From Hymenobacter montanus (lineage in GTDB: Bacteria; Bacteroidota; Bacteroidia; Cytophagales; Hymenobacteraceae): 64,000 bases of DNA. Every line of letters starts with the position of its first letter. Position 1 is the stretch's first letter. The notes under the pieces were generated by a model. The model was not told the DNA's origin and made no database searches. It saw nothing but the letters and a program-made list of their open reading frames with translations. A program made the translations under genes and the position numbers. Of the stretch, positions 34,219 through 44,698 are shown piece by piece. The stretch covers positions 1 to 64,000 of the forward strand of contig NZ_JACXAD010000018.1 in NCBI RefSeq assembly GCF_014699115.1, read 5' to 3'.

Positions 34219-34352
34219 TTAAGCCCTGGTCATCTTGCTCCGGGAGAAATAGTCGTTGTTTGTTCGCCATTTTGCACGTATGGAACGCATGCTCTAAGTA
34301 GAGGGCTATACGTCTGATTGAGTAAGGCTTGTTCTCCCCTAAGCCCTAATCG

Positions 34353-36017
<1,665 letters not shown>

Positions 36018-36358
36018 GGGGCTTGGGGTGATGAGGTAATGAAAGGATGCTAGTAGAAGAGAAACGAAGCCTACCAACTTATCTCCTACCGGGCAGTAAT
36101 TGCCTGGTCGACGAAGGAAGTCGGGGCGCAAAGAACGGTAAGGGCACCTTGGCAAACCACACCTTATTATCTCCGTTGCCCCGCTGGCTCGGCCCTCGAA
36201 TACCGCCGCACCCCATTCCCCGCCGCCTCATCACGGAAAGAGCGCACCACTCCTCGCCCTTTCATCACCTTTTTACCGTAAACTTGTAGCTCTTTCCATA
36301 TCCTCTTTCCAGTCGCTACCTACTAATCTATACGCCTACCCACGAGCTTAACTATTGT
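36018..36358. other. Divergent intergenic region between ettA and the DUF349 gene
   Basis: No gene seen. Both flanking promoters should lie here, but no clean TAnnTTTG box was found on either strand. Confidence 0.4.
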
Positions 36359-37678
36359 ATGGAACCAACTGACCCCTTGCTGGCCGAAGCCAAGTACTAT
36401 GGCTACGTGGAAGCCGGCGGTGTATGGCTGCGCCCGGTGCTAGGCCAGCCCGCCCGCCAGATAGGCCTGGTCAAAGAATCGGACGATGCCTCCCTGCGCT
36501 ACTTTGCGCTGCGCTTCGAAGCGCTGCACGACAAAGTCGACGCGTTGCTGGATCGGATGGACGCCAGTGAAAACAAGGGTTCCTTTCTGATGAAGGCGCG
36601 GCACCTCAAAGAGCAGCTGCTGACCTACGAGGGCCTCGGCGACTTCGACTACCTGCACCGCCTGCTTACCGAAGCGGAGGAAGACATTGCCGTGACCGTG
36701 GCCCAGAACCGCGAAAAAAACCTGGCTACGAAGCTCGGCTTTATTCAGGAAGCCGAGGCCCTCAGCCAAAGCGTGGAGTGGGTATCGGCCAGCGAAAAGG
36801 TGAAAGACCTGCGCCAGGGCTGGCTGAAAACCGGGCCCGTCGACAAAGCCTTGACCGAGCAGCTGGAAGATCGTTTTCAAACGGCCATTCAGGCCTTTTT
36901 CAACCGCCGCAAGGCCTTCCAGGCCGATAAAAAGGCCATGAACTCGCGCGTGCAGGCGCGCTACCGCGAACTCATTCAGCAAGCCGAGAACCTGAAGAAT
37001 TCCGACCAGTTCGAAACTACTTCGCGCCAGCTCAAGCAGTTGCAGCAGGCTTGGCGCGAAGTGAATGGCACCTTGCCCAAAAAGCAGGCATCCGAGTTGT
37101 GGACGCGCTTCCGGGCCGCCAACAACCACTTCTTCGAGCGCCTGAAAGCCCATATTGCGGCCCAGCAAGCCGCCGGGGCCCCCGGCACCCCGGCCCCGCC
37201 CGACGTGCTGCTGGCTCGGAAGCGCGCCCTCGCCGAGCGCGCCGAAGCCCTGATGAGTATTGCTCCCCAGGAAGCCATTCATCAAGCCAAGGCCCTCCAG
37301 GCTGAGTGGAAACAGGTGGGCACGGTGCGGGGCGAGGAGTCGGACCGCGTTTGGCAGCGATTCATGGTGGCTTGCGATAAAATATTTGAACTCAGCGCGC
37401 TCGAATACCACCTGCGTAAACGCCTGGGCGGCGAGCCGGCCGCTTCCTCGGCGGCCGAGCGCGCCCGCTTCCGGGCCACTACGCTGCGCGAGCTGCTCAA
37501 AGACGACCACCAGGAATTGGAGGTGTTGCGCGATAACTTCGCCAAGCTCAGCCCTAGTGCCGCCAATGATGCCTTCCGGCAAATGCTACAAACAAAAATT
37601 CGTTCGTTCGAACGCAAGATTCGCACGAAAAATGACCTGATTGCCTTATTTAGCCAACAGGCTCAACTGGCCGGCTAA
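36359..37678 (+). CDS. DUF349 domain-containing protein
   Basis: 439 residues, almost wholly charged alpha helix. Repeated DUF349 units with the pattern LRQGWLKTGPVDK ... LEDRFQTAIQAFFNRRK, LKQLQQAWREVNG ... LWTRFRAANNHFFERLK and LQAEWKQVGTV ... WQRFMVACDKIFE. A short N-terminal part (YYGYVEAGGVWLRP) precedes them. Cytoplasmic, probably coiled-coil; the family is linked to RNA or replication stress in a few bacteria but the role here is unknown. Confidence 0.9.
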   Translation: MEPTDPLLAEAKYYGYVEAGGVWLRPVLGQPARQIGLVKESDDASLRYFALRFEALHDKVDALLDRMDASENKGSFLMKARHLKEQLLTYEGLGDFDYLHRLLTEAEEDIAVTVAQNREKNLATKLGFIQEAEALSQSVEWVSASEKVKDLRQGWLKTGPVDKALTEQLEDRFQTAIQAFFNRRKAFQADKKAMNSRVQARYRELIQQAENLKNSDQFETTSRQLKQLQQAWREVNGTLPKKQASELWTRFRAANNHFFERLKAHIAAQQAAGAPGTPAPPDVLLARKRALAERAEALMSIAPQEAIHQAKALQAEWKQVGTVRGEESDRVWQRFMVACDKIFELSALEYHLRKRLGGEPAASSAAERARFRATTLRELLKDDHQELEVLRDNFAKLSPSAANDAFRQMLQTKIRSFERKIRTKNDLIALFSQQAQLAG

Positions 37679-37723
37679 CTTTACTTCAGCTTTTGCGTTG
37701 TCGGTTTTAGCTCGATTGCGGGC

Positions 37724-37753
37724 TTGCGTTCCGAAAGGAAACCCTTACCTTCG
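37724..37753 (+). promoter_or_regulatory. Promoter of the DUF2795 gene
   Basis: TTG (37724-37726), a 19-nt spacer, then TACCTTCG (37746-37753), one mismatch from TAnnTTTG. It is followed by a T-rich leader and the ATG at 37779, fitting the phylum's translation signals, which rely on A/U-rich leaders more than Shine-Dalgarno pairing. Confidence 0.55.
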
Positions 37754-37778
37754 CCAACCTTTTTTTATCCTCCTCATT

Positions 37779-38000
37779 ATGTACTGGACACTCGAACTTG
37801 CTTCCTACCTGGAAGATGCTCCCTGGCCCGCCACCAAAGACGAACTGATTGACTTTTCTATCCGCTCGGGTGCGCCCATGGAAGTGGTTGAGAACCTGCA
37901 AGCCCTGGAAGACGACGGCCAGCCCTACGAAAATATCGAGGAGGTGTGGCCCGACTACCCAACCAAGGAGGACTTTATGTTCAACGAGGATGAGTACTAA
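37779..38000 (+). CDS. DUF2795 domain-containing protein
   Basis: 73 residues from the ATG at 37779, preferred over an upstream in-frame ATG because MYWTLELASYLEDAPWPATKDEL is the conserved N-terminus and a promoter lies between. The DUF2795 core (ATKDELIDFSIRSGAPMEVVENLQAL) is followed by an acidic tail with WPDYPTKEDFMFNEDEY. Small, acidic, cytoplasmic; function unknown. Widespread in Bacteroidota. Confidence 0.9.
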   Translation: MYWTLELASYLEDAPWPATKDELIDFSIRSGAPMEVVENLQALEDDGQPYENIEEVWPDYPTKEDFMFNEDEY

Positions 38001-38258
38001 TCCTCTGCTTGGTTGAGTAAGTTACCTTATTGAGGTAGGCGAATTAGCATCTGTTAGAGGCTAATAGAGTCTGCTGCGTCAGTACTTCAGCAAATCGGTC
38101 TATTCAGATTGAGTATATGGTTGCGGGCGGCCCCGGCAGGGTGCTGGTCCGCAACTTTTTTTGTGCTTACCCCCGCCAGCTTCGTTGTACTAGGAACTCA
38201 CCGAATGGGGGAGTCGGCCTGCTTTGGGCACACTTACCGTCGAGCGCATTGATCCATT

Positions 38259-39467
38259 TCAGTCCTCATTCTTCACTAGCTGACGTCGCCCTGGCTTGCC
38301 GCGCAATACTTGCGCAATGGAACGCATAAAGGGTCCCGGGGTCACCGAGTTCAGCACCCGTAAGTTATCGGCCCAGGAAGTGGTTTCGTCCAGAAAGCGC
38401 AGAATACGTTCTACCGGGTTGCGCTCGAATAGCTCCCGGAAAATGTCGCGCGTGGTTTCGCCCTGCCGTTGCATGATGTCCAGCAGTAAGGTATCAAACA
38501 GGCGAAACTGCCACTTGTCGCCCGTCGGGTCGGCGGGCGGGCGACCGGTGCTGGCCAATGCGGTTACCAGCCTCGCCGACTGCTGCTGAATGCGTTTGAA
38601 GGCATAGCCCGTGCTGGGTTTGGCGCGCCCACCGCGCGTGCCGATGTTGATTATGTGGGCTCCCTGGCGGACGGGCAGCGGGTGGTCCGTCATCGGAATA
38701 ACCCCCACTTCCTCGGCCACAACATGGTAGTGTTTTATGCCCAATGTGGTGCTTAGGTAGTGCCTAATTGCTACCTCGTAGTCAGCTTTGGGCAAGGGCC
38801 TGGTTGAAAATAGCGTATACTCAACCAGGGCTTTGCGGGCCGTAAAAGGCAATACGTACATGAACCGGGCCTCTTGGTGCTGCTCCCCCCGGAAATCCAT
38901 GAACTCGACCACGGTGGGGTCGAAAGCATCGGTTTCGGTTTCCACTTCCCAGCCCACGAAATGCTGCAGTAGATAACGGTGCTTACCAAGATTAGGCTCA
39001 ATAGCCGGCGGCCGGCCGTCGAACCCGTAACGGGCCGCAAACACGCCCGCGCTGCTACGGGCCCGCACGCCGGCCAGTGTGTTTTCGAGGGTTTCTACCG
39101 TACCTCGCACGAAGGTAAACCCAGGGCTGGCGGCCAGCGCCTGGCGCACAAACTGGTAGTAGTCCAGCCCGCGAATCATGCGGTAGCGATAACTGCCCAG
39201 GTCGATAACCTTGTCGTAGCCAGGAGTGCGAAAGGCTAGCTGCCGCCACTCGTGGGCGGCAATGCCGTCAAATACCATCGGCTCATCGGCCCAGTACGAC
39301 CACGTGCGGTCATTCTGATCTTTGGCTTCGGGCTCGATCATAAGCACCTTCTGGCCCGCCAGGCGCGGCTCTTGCGCAATGTGATACGCCAGGCTGAGGC
39401 CGGCTGCCCCTCCACCTACGATTAAGTAGTCATACTCCATGCTGGCAGTGGTGGTGGGCGAAGTCAT
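38259..39467 (-). CDS. Lycopene cyclase (CrtY/CrtL type)
   Basis: 402 residues; the start at 39467 is kept, though the Met at residue 10 (MEYDYLIVGGGAAGLSL) is also possible. FAD-binding GGGAAG, DRTWSYWADE, PFTARKALVEYTLFS and IGTRGGRAKPSTGYAFKRIQ (cyclase motif) match lycopene beta-cyclases. It closes the ends of lycopene, giving beta-carotene and its derivatives, consistent with pigmented members of this group. No other carotenoid gene is next to it. Confidence 0.92.
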   Translation of the reverse strand: MTSPTTTASMEYDYLIVGGGAAGLSLAYHIAQEPRLAGQKVLMIEPEAKDQNDRTWSYWADEPMVFDGIAAHEWRQLAFRTPGYDKVIDLGSYRYRMIRGLDYYQFVRQALAASPGFTFVRGTVETLENTLAGVRARSSAGVFAARYGFDGRPPAIEPNLGKHRYLLQHFVGWEVETETDAFDPTVVEFMDFRGEQHQEARFMYVLPFTARKALVEYTLFSTRPLPKADYEVAIRHYLSTTLGIKHYHVVAEEVGVIPMTDHPLPVRQGAHIINIGTRGGRAKPSTGYAFKRIQQQSARLVTALASTGRPPADPTGDKWQFRLFDTLLLDIMQRQGETTRDIFRELFERNPVERILRFLDETTSWADNLRVLNSVTPGPFMRSIAQVLRGKPGRRQLVKNED

Positions 39468-39543
39468 AAGCGAAAGTATGGCTGATGAAGCTGTAAGAGC
39501 CTGTTCGGGTATTTAGGTTTTGGTCCTGCTCTATCTGGTGTCC

Positions 39544-39611
39544 GCTGGTCGAAGCAGTTCTCCCGCTTTGTTAAGCGAGGCCAAACGCAACGGTATAGGG
39601 CTTCGACCAGC
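39544..39611. repeat. REP-like inverted repeat
   Basis: GCTGGTCGAAGC (39544-39555) and its exact complement (39600-39611) flank a 44-nt loop. The sequence has the look of dispersed extragenic palindromic repeats; no second copy was found in this window. Confidence 0.4.
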
Positions 39612-39681
39612 TCAGCAGGACGTTCTAACGAGCCTTCAAAAGTCAACCACGCTGTAAAGTAAAAACCAGCTTCGGCAAACA

Positions 39682-39709
39682 AAAGGCTGCTTCGTAAGAA
39701 GCAGCCTTT
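39682..39709 (-). terminator. Intrinsic terminator of the LOG-family gene
   Basis: AAAGGCTGCTT paired with AAGCAGCCTTT around a 6-nt loop, with a T-rich TTTTGTTT after it on the minus strand, 66 nt past the stop codon at 39776. Confidence 0.8.
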
Positions 39710-39775
39710 AAAAAGGAGGAACTGCCAAAGTGCGGTTCTCAATTCGTTAACAACCCTGAAATCAGCCCTAACAAT

Positions 39776-40645
39776 TTAGAAGTTAGGCGACAACAAATAT
39801 TTATGATAGAAGTCGTCAATGATTTTCACCGCCTCACTGGCGTCGTCCACAATCTGCACCAGGTTTAGATCTTCGGGTGAGATGTTATGTTCCTCGGCCA
39901 GCATCACGTTCTTAATCCAGTCAAACAAACCATTCCAGTACGCGGAGCCCACCAGCACAATGGGAAAGCGGCTGATTTTTTTGGTTTGAATTAGGGTCAT
40001 GGCTTCAAACAGCTCATCCAGCGTGCCGAAGCCGCCAGGCATGCCTACGAAGGCCTGGGCGTATTTCACGAACATCACCTTCCGCACGAAGAAATAGTCG
40101 AAGTTGATGCACTTGTCCTGGTCGATGTAGATGTTATGAGTCTGCTCGAAGGGCAATTCGATGTTGAGTCCCACCGACTTACCGCCTTCGGCGCGGGCGC
40201 CTTTGTTGCCCGCTTCCATAATGCCAGGGCCGCCGCCGGTAATAACGCCGTAGCCGTGGCGTACCAGCTTTGAGGCAATTTCCTCAGCCATCTGGTAGTA
40301 CGGGTTATCCGGCTTGGTGCGGGCCGAACCAAAGATGCTGACGCAGGGTCCGATTCTGGACATCTTCTCGAAGCCCTCCACAAACTCCGCCATCACCTTA
40401 AAAATCTGCCAGCTATCGGCAATCTTTATTTCGTTCCAGTCCTTGTCGACCAAGGCCTTGCGTAGGCGCTGCTCGTCTTCAAGGGCCATGGCGGGCTCTC
40501 CTTCGGCTTGCTGGCGCATTTCGGTAATGGAGGTCAGCTTATCGTCGTTGATGTTGGGCTGCTTGATGGTTTTGCCGCTGCCGGCGTTCAGCAGCTCATC
40601 CGCGATCTTGGTTCGGCTGGTTCTTGATTTTTTCAAAGTAGACAT
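39776..40645 (-). CDS. LOG family (TIGR00730 Rossmann-fold) protein
   Basis: 289 residues from the ATG at 40645 (MSTLKKSRTSRTKIAD). The LOG motifs VITGGGPGIMEAGNKGA and MPGGFGTLDELFEAMT (PGGxGTxxE) are complete, including the catalytic Arg/Glu region. LOG proteins cleave nucleoside 5'-monophosphates to the base and ribose-5-phosphate, first known as cytokinin-activating enzymes. An N-terminal basic/helical extension of ~75 residues precedes the domain. The leader carries a hairpin plus T-run between promoter and start. Confidence 0.92.
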   Translation of the reverse strand: MSTLKKSRTSRTKIADELLNAGSGKTIKQPNINDDKLTSITEMRQQAEGEPAMALEDEQRLRKALVDKDWNEIKIADSWQIFKVMAEFVEGFEKMSRIGPCVSIFGSARTKPDNPYYQMAEEIASKLVRHGYGVITGGGPGIMEAGNKGARAEGGKSVGLNIELPFEQTHNIYIDQDKCINFDYFFVRKVMFVKYAQAFVGMPGGFGTLDELFEAMTLIQTKKISRFPIVLVGSAYWNGLFDWIKNVMLAEEHNISPEDLNLVQIVDDASEAVKIIDDFYHKYLLSPNF

Positions 40646-40667
40646 ATGTACGATGGGAATTCCTTCT

Positions 40668-40718
40668 AAAACAAAATCGCCCCGTGAAGGGGCGACCAAA
40701 AGTAGGGCGTCAAAGTTA
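40668..40718 (-). promoter_or_regulatory. LOG-gene promoter with terminator-like hairpin leader
   Basis: On the minus strand TAACTTTG (40718-40711) and TACTTTTG (40704-40697) both fit the -7 consensus. Then a 7-bp GC stem (TCGCCCC with GGGGCGA, 40695-40677, 5-nt loop) is followed directly by ATTTTGTTTT, and the ATG lies at 40645. If the first box is used, the full hairpin is transcribed. Confidence 0.55.
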
Positions 40719-40771
40719 CCAAATTGTTACCAAACAACCGCCATTTTGTTCGGGATATTCTAGTGTTTACC

Positions 40772-40822
40772 ATGCAGTAGGCAACCGGGCTAAGGCTGAC
40801 TTAGCCCGGTTGCCTACTGCAT
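40772..40822. repeat. 22-bp perfect palindrome
   Basis: ATGCAGTAGGCAACCGGGCTAA (22 bp; 40772-40793) and its exact complement (40801-40822) flank a 7-nt loop. It lies between two minus-strand genes, 190 nt past the stop of the dehydrogenase at 41013, and has no T-run. Confidence 0.6.
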
Positions 40823-41012
40823 ATCCGGGACCGTTGCCGTGGGGACCTTACGCAACGCCTACGGAGCGGGCCCCCATCTGCTTTAGGCGCAGAGTCCGAT
40901 GGAAGGGGAGCTTGGCGCACCTACGTACTGCCGCGGTGGGGGCCGGGAGGCTCTCTTCCCGCAGAGGGAAAACGGGCCAGGAAGAGGCGCTACTGCAAGG
41001 GTAATTCCGCTA

Positions 41013-42242
41013 TTACACGAGCTGCCGTAAGGCCATTTCGAACGAGCGCTGGGCGATGCCCACGGCTTGCGGGTTTTCCTGGTGGGTGCGCTCAAGCGCG
41101 GCTCCGATGATGCGCGAGGTATCGGCAAAAATGGCTTGGTCGGTAATCTCGGTGCCCGTTTGCATAAGGTAAGCAAACACGCGGGCCATGCCGCAGTTCG
41201 CGATGAAATCGGGAATGACCGCTGTATGTTGGTCGGCGAACTCACCCGTGGGACCAAAGAATATCTCGGGGTCAGCAAATGGCACATTGGCGCCGCAGCT
41301 GATTACCTTGAGGCCCCCCGCCAGCAATTGTTCCACTTGGCTCCGGGTCACCAGTCGCGACGAAGCCGCCGGAATGAAAATGTCCGCGCCCACAGACCAG
41401 ATTCGCTCGTTCACCTCCGTGAACGAGAGCAGGTTGTCGGCCGTTAAGGAGTTGCCTTGGCGGGCGAGTAGCAGCGCCCGAACCTCTTCCAAGCCAAAGC
41501 CTTCGGGGGTTAGGAAGCCCCCGGCGCGGTCGATGATGCCCACGATGCGCACCCCCTGCCCGGCCAGGTAATAGGCCGCTGCCGCCCCTACGTTGCCCCA
41601 GCCCTGAATGATGGCGCGCTGCCCGCGTACTTCCGTGCCGGCCCAGAGGCGGTAGTAGTGGCTTACGGCCTCGGCCACTCCATAGCCGGTAATAAGGTCG
41701 GCCACCGTGTATTTACGAGCCAGGCTCGGGGAGAAGGCCGCGTCTTCTACTACTTTCACCACCCCTTGGCGGAGCTGTCCCAGCTTCTGAATTTTCTGGG
41801 GTTCCGTGGCGTGGTAGTGGCCATTTACAATGCCCTCCTGCGGATGCCACAGGCCGTACTCCTCCGTGATGGGTATAACCTCGTGAATCTCATCTACGTT
41901 GAGGTCGCCACCCGTGCCGTAGTAGTTCTTCAGCAGAGGGAAAACGGCCCGGTACCATCGTTCCAGCACGCCGCGTTTGCGTGGATCCTGCGGGTCGAAG
42001 TTGATGCCCGATTTCGCTCCCCCAATTGCGGGCCCCGATACCGTGAATTTCACTTCCATGGTTTTCGCCAGGCTTTCTACTTCGCGCTTATCCAACCCCT
42101 TACGCATGCGCGTGCCGCCCCCCGCCGCGCCGCCGCGTAAGGAGTTGACTACGACCCAGCCTTCCGCTTCAGTTTCTGAATCTTTCCACTCGAAGACAAT
42201 TTCGGGGCGTTTGTTTTCAAATTTGGCTAACAGATCAAGCAT
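41013..42242 (-). CDS. Glu/Leu/Phe/Val dehydrogenase (glutamate dehydrogenase type)
   Basis: 409 residues. GGAAGGGTRMRKG, the catalytic-lysine motif GPAIGGAKSGI, GGDLNVDEIHEVIP and the dinucleotide motif GWGNVGAAAAYYL are in the usual order. Length fits the shorter glutamate dehydrogenases. It interconverts 2-oxoglutarate plus ammonia and glutamate, or a branched-chain analogue; specificity cannot be read with certainty. A relative with more leucine-dehydrogenase-like motifs is at 48332. Confidence 0.88.
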   Translation of the reverse strand: MLDLLAKFENKRPEIVFEWKDSETEAEGWVVVNSLRGGAAGGGTRMRKGLDKREVESLAKTMEVKFTVSGPAIGGAKSGINFDPQDPRKRGVLERWYRAVFPLLKNYYGTGGDLNVDEIHEVIPITEEYGLWHPQEGIVNGHYHATEPQKIQKLGQLRQGVVKVVEDAAFSPSLARKYTVADLITGYGVAEAVSHYYRLWAGTEVRGQRAIIQGWGNVGAAAAYYLAGQGVRIVGIIDRAGGFLTPEGFGLEEVRALLLARQGNSLTADNLLSFTEVNERIWSVGADIFIPAASSRLVTRSQVEQLLAGGLKVISCGANVPFADPEIFFGPTGEFADQHTAVIPDFIANCGMARVFAYLMQTGTEITDQAIFADTSRIIGAALERTHQENPQAVGIAQRSFEMALRQLV

Positions 42243-42530
42243 GAGTGGAAAAAAGATTTTGCAATGAGAGTAAGGCCCTAAAGGTACTGGTGAGCCCTTA
42301 GAGTATCCGAGAACCAGTCCGGGTAGCCCGCGATACGGCGGAACTATTGGTCATCAAATAAACGCCGGGTAGCAGCGTTACTGCTGCTTCGAACCCGTGG
42401 CAGCGCCATTGTGGGTGCCCCCCTTCGGAAAGCAACTGAAGACCAAAATGCAATCCGGTTAGAGGTAAAACTCGTAGATACTTGAGTATTTTAGTTGTAA
42501 TTAGACGTTTTTATACTATTTTGCGCCATA

Positions 42531-42547
42531 ATTAGGAACTACCTAAT
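42531..42547. promoter_or_regulatory. Candidate operator of the ArsR-type regulator
   Basis: ATTAGG, 5 nt, CCTAAT forms a perfect 6-bp dyad about 70 nt upstream of the ArsR-type start, next to an AT-rich TATACTATTTTG segment that could hold the promoter. Dyads of this kind are typical targets of winged-helix dimers, so autoregulation is plausible. Confidence 0.4.
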
Positions 42548-42615
42548 CAGATACACTGTATTGCGCTTATTCTACCTCTATTTTTTCCATTTTTCTCAAC
42601 TTTTTATTAAATTTC

Positions 42616-42936
42616 ATGAAACCATTGCATTCGCGTGTAGAAGCGCAACAGTTGGACCGTGCCGCGGCTATGCTCAAGGTTCTCTCCCACCCGAAACGGT
42701 TGGCTATTGTTGATTTGCTGGGCAAAACCAAAGGCAAAGACAGCCAAATGTCTGTGACGGATATCTACCAAGCTCTCGACCTGCCCCAGGCTATTGCCTC
42801 GCAGCATCTTATCACCCTTAAAGACCGTGGCGTACTGAAATCCAGCAAAATCGGCACGAAAATTTATTATTCTCTGGCTGTTCCCCAATTACTTAAAGTA
42901 ATAGACACCTTAGAAGATTATTCCGGTAAGCTATAG
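42616..42936 (+). CDS. ArsR-type winged-helix transcriptional regulator
   Basis: 106 residues. MLKVLSHPKRLAIVDLLG is the ArsR helix 1-2 signature, followed by the recognition helix region (LPQAIASQHLITLKDRGVL) and the beta wing (KSSKIGTKIYYSLA). It contains no cysteine, so the usual CxC metal-binding site is absent and the inducer is probably not a thiol-bound metal. Stands alone and divergent from the dehydrogenase gene at 41013, which it could control. Confidence 0.85.
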   Translation: MKPLHSRVEAQQLDRAAAMLKVLSHPKRLAIVDLLGKTKGKDSQMSVTDIYQALDLPQAIASQHLITLKDRGVLKSSKIGTKIYYSLAVPQLLKVIDTLEDYSGKL

Positions 42937-42985
42937 TTGCAGCCATAGTACGGTAGCAGTTAAGCGTTCAAGGTCTACCAGAAGG

Positions 42986-43014
42986 AGGCTGTTTCGAGAG
43001 AAGCAGCCTTTTTT
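42986..43014. terminator. Intrinsic terminator between convergent ArsR-type and coaE genes
   Basis: AGGCTGTTT paired with AAGCAGCCT (one mismatch), followed by TTTTTT. It overlaps the last codon of coaE. Confidence 0.75.
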
Positions 43015-43618
43015 ATGTCGGTCGAGCGGCGGTGAATGCCTGGTGCAGGGCTAACACCTGGGGCAGCAGCGGCCGCACATCGTCGTTGATCAGCACATAG
43101 TCGGCCCGCTGCATTTTCGCTTCCTCGTCGAGTTGCTTGGCCATGATAGCTTGCACCTCGGCGGCCGAGCGGTGCGGGTCGCGCCGCCGCACGCGGGCTT
43201 CGCGCACGGGCTGGGGAGCGAACACCGTGATGACGCCGTCGAGCTGCCGGTAGACGCCAGCCTCGAAAAGCAAGGCGGCTTCCTTAAGTACGTAGGGGTG
43301 GCCTGCTTGCTCCTGCGCCGCCCCCCAGCGCTCGAAGTCGACTCCCACGCACGGGTGAACCAAGGCGTTGAGCTGGGCCAGTCGCTCCGGATTGTGAAAG
43401 ACCGTGGCAGCCAGTGCGGGGCGATTCAGCCGCCCCGCGACATCGTAAATATCGGGGCCGAATGTGGCGCTCAGCTGCTGCCGCAGGCTCTCATCATGTT
43501 CCATCAGCCAGCGGGCCCGCGAATCGGCGTCGTAGGTGGGCACGCCCAGCGCGTGGAATAGGCGGCTGGCGATGCTTTTGCCGGACCCAATGCCGCCCGT
43601 AATACCAATGCGTAACAT
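43013..43618 (-). CDS. coaE: Dephospho-CoA kinase
   Basis: 201 residues. P-loop RIGITGGIGSGKSIASRLF at the N-terminus, DADSRARWL, the HPCVGVDFERW segment and VYRQLDGVITVFAP, then RRDPHRSAAEVQAIMAKQ of the lid helix. It phosphorylates the 3' hydroxyl of dephospho-CoA, the last step of CoA synthesis. Last gene of the run from nusB; 7 nt after the YbbR gene. Confidence 0.95.
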   Translation of the reverse strand: MLRIGITGGIGSGKSIASRLFHALGVPTYDADSRARWLMEHDESLRQQLSATFGPDIYDVAGRLNRPALAATVFHNPERLAQLNALVHPCVGVDFERWGAAQEQAGHPYVLKEAALLFEAGVYRQLDGVITVFAPQPVREARVRRRDPHRSAAEVQAIMAKQLDEEAKMQRADYVLINDDVRPLLPQVLALHQAFTAARPT

Positions 43619-43625
43619 ATGATGG

Positions 43626-44348
43626 CTACCGAGTAGGTGAGGGGCGTCGGGGTTTCGGGAAGTCCACCGCGTCGGGTTCGGGGAGCACGCGCACTTTCCG
43701 CACCGAAGCTCGCACGCGCGGCGGTGTTTTCAGGGACGTTTCCACTTCCCCGGTGCGGCGGTTCCCAAAGTCCGGGGGCAACGCCACCGGGTAGGGGTCG
43801 GGCAGGTTATTCACCACGCTGGCCGGGCCCTGGAAGGTGACCGTTGCTGGCCGGAAGCGAACCGAAAAAAGCCCCGCGGAACCAGGTACCAGTGTTAGCT
43901 GACGGCTAACGTAGCGGTCAAAGGTGAGCCGCAGGGTGTCGCCCGCCCATTCGTTCACCTGCACACCTTCCAGCGCCGTCTGCAGGCCCCGCCGCCAGGC
44001 ATTGGCGGGCAGGTAGCGGGTGCCGGGCAGGGGCACGGGGTGTAAGTCGGCGGGATGGATGCCCCAGCCCAGGTTGGCTCGTAGTAGGCGCCAGCCCTGT
44101 CCCGTAACCGTAACGGGTACAGCCTCGGGCAGAGGGCGCAGGGGCACGTAATGCAGCGAATCGTAGTGCCACACCAAGGGCAGACTTAAACGGGTGGTGT
44201 AGGTCTTATTCAGGGCATTCATCTGCCAGAAAAGACCGGCCGCCAGCAAGCACGCCGTCACGGCCCGGTAGAAGCTGGGCTCTTTGCCGGCGAAAGGGCG
44301 CACAAACCAACGCAGCAGCTCACCCGCCCGGCTCAGCAGCCCATTCAT
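43626..44348 (-). CDS. YbbR-like domain protein
   Basis: 240 residues. One N-terminal transmembrane helix (AVTACLLAAGLFWQMNALN, ~residues 29-47), then extracytoplasmic beta-rich YbbR repeats (LSLPLVWHYDSLHYVPLRPLPEAV, VTVTGQGW, VTFQGPASVVNNL). A Pro/Arg-rich tail ends the protein. YbbR in Firmicutes (CdaR) regulates a c-di-AMP cyclase; here it lies between yajC and coaE, as is usual in Bacteroidota, and the partner is not known. It is 2 nt from yajC. Confidence 0.8.
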   Translation of the reverse strand: MNGLLSRAGELLRWFVRPFAGKEPSFYRAVTACLLAAGLFWQMNALNKTYTTRLSLPLVWHYDSLHYVPLRPLPEAVPVTVTGQGWRLLRANLGWGIHPADLHPVPLPGTRYLPANAWRRGLQTALEGVQVNEWAGDTLRLTFDRYVSRQLTLVPGSAGLFSVRFRPATVTFQGPASVVNNLPDPYPVALPPDFGNRRTGEVETSLKTPPRVRASVRKVRVLPEPDAVDFPKPRRPSPTR

Positions 44349-44350
44349 GA

Positions 44351-44680
44351 CTAGGCCGGGGTGATGCCGTCGGTGCCAGCACTCGCTTTGCTGCCCACTT
44401 CGCGGGCAATGGCGGAGCGGTCGAAGCGCAACTTGGTGCCCCGGTCTACTTCCACCACCACGGTTTCCTCGGTGAGGTCAACCACCAGGCCATGCAATCC
44501 GCCAATCGTTACGATGCGGGCACCCTTGGCCAGCGACTGGCGGAACGCCTTGGCCTCGGCCGAACGCTTTTGCTGAGGGCGAATCATGAAGAAGTACACT
44601 ACTACGGCAATGGCTACGGGAAAAAGCAATTGCGTGAAGTCTGCTCCACCAGCAGCTTGCAACAATAAGGTCAGGAACAT
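44351..44680 (-). CDS. yajC: Preprotein translocase subunit YajC
   Basis: 109 residues. One N-terminal membrane helix (LLFPVAIAVVVYFFMI) followed at once by RPQQKRSAEAKAFRQSL and the small cytoplasmic domain GARIVTIGGLHGLVVDL ... VVVEVDRGTKLRFDRSAIARE. YajC associates with SecDF and the holotranslocon at the inner membrane. Gaps of 18 nt to the DUF1573 gene and 2 nt to the YbbR gene mark an operon. Confidence 0.95.
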   Translation of the reverse strand: MFLTLLLQAAGGADFTQLLFPVAIAVVVYFFMIRPQQKRSAEAKAFRQSLAKGARIVTIGGLHGLVVDLTEETVVVEVDRGTKLRFDRSAIAREVGSKASAGTDGITPA

Positions 44681-44698
44681 GAAGTTGAGATAAATGAC

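Noticed and set aside
36440..37582. 380-codon open frame opposite the DUF349 gene
   Set aside because: Antisense shadow of a certain gene; composition is unlike a real protein.
39464..39742. 92-codon frame upstream of lycopene cyclase
   Set aside because: It covers a REP-like repeat and a terminator hairpin, so it is not a protein gene.
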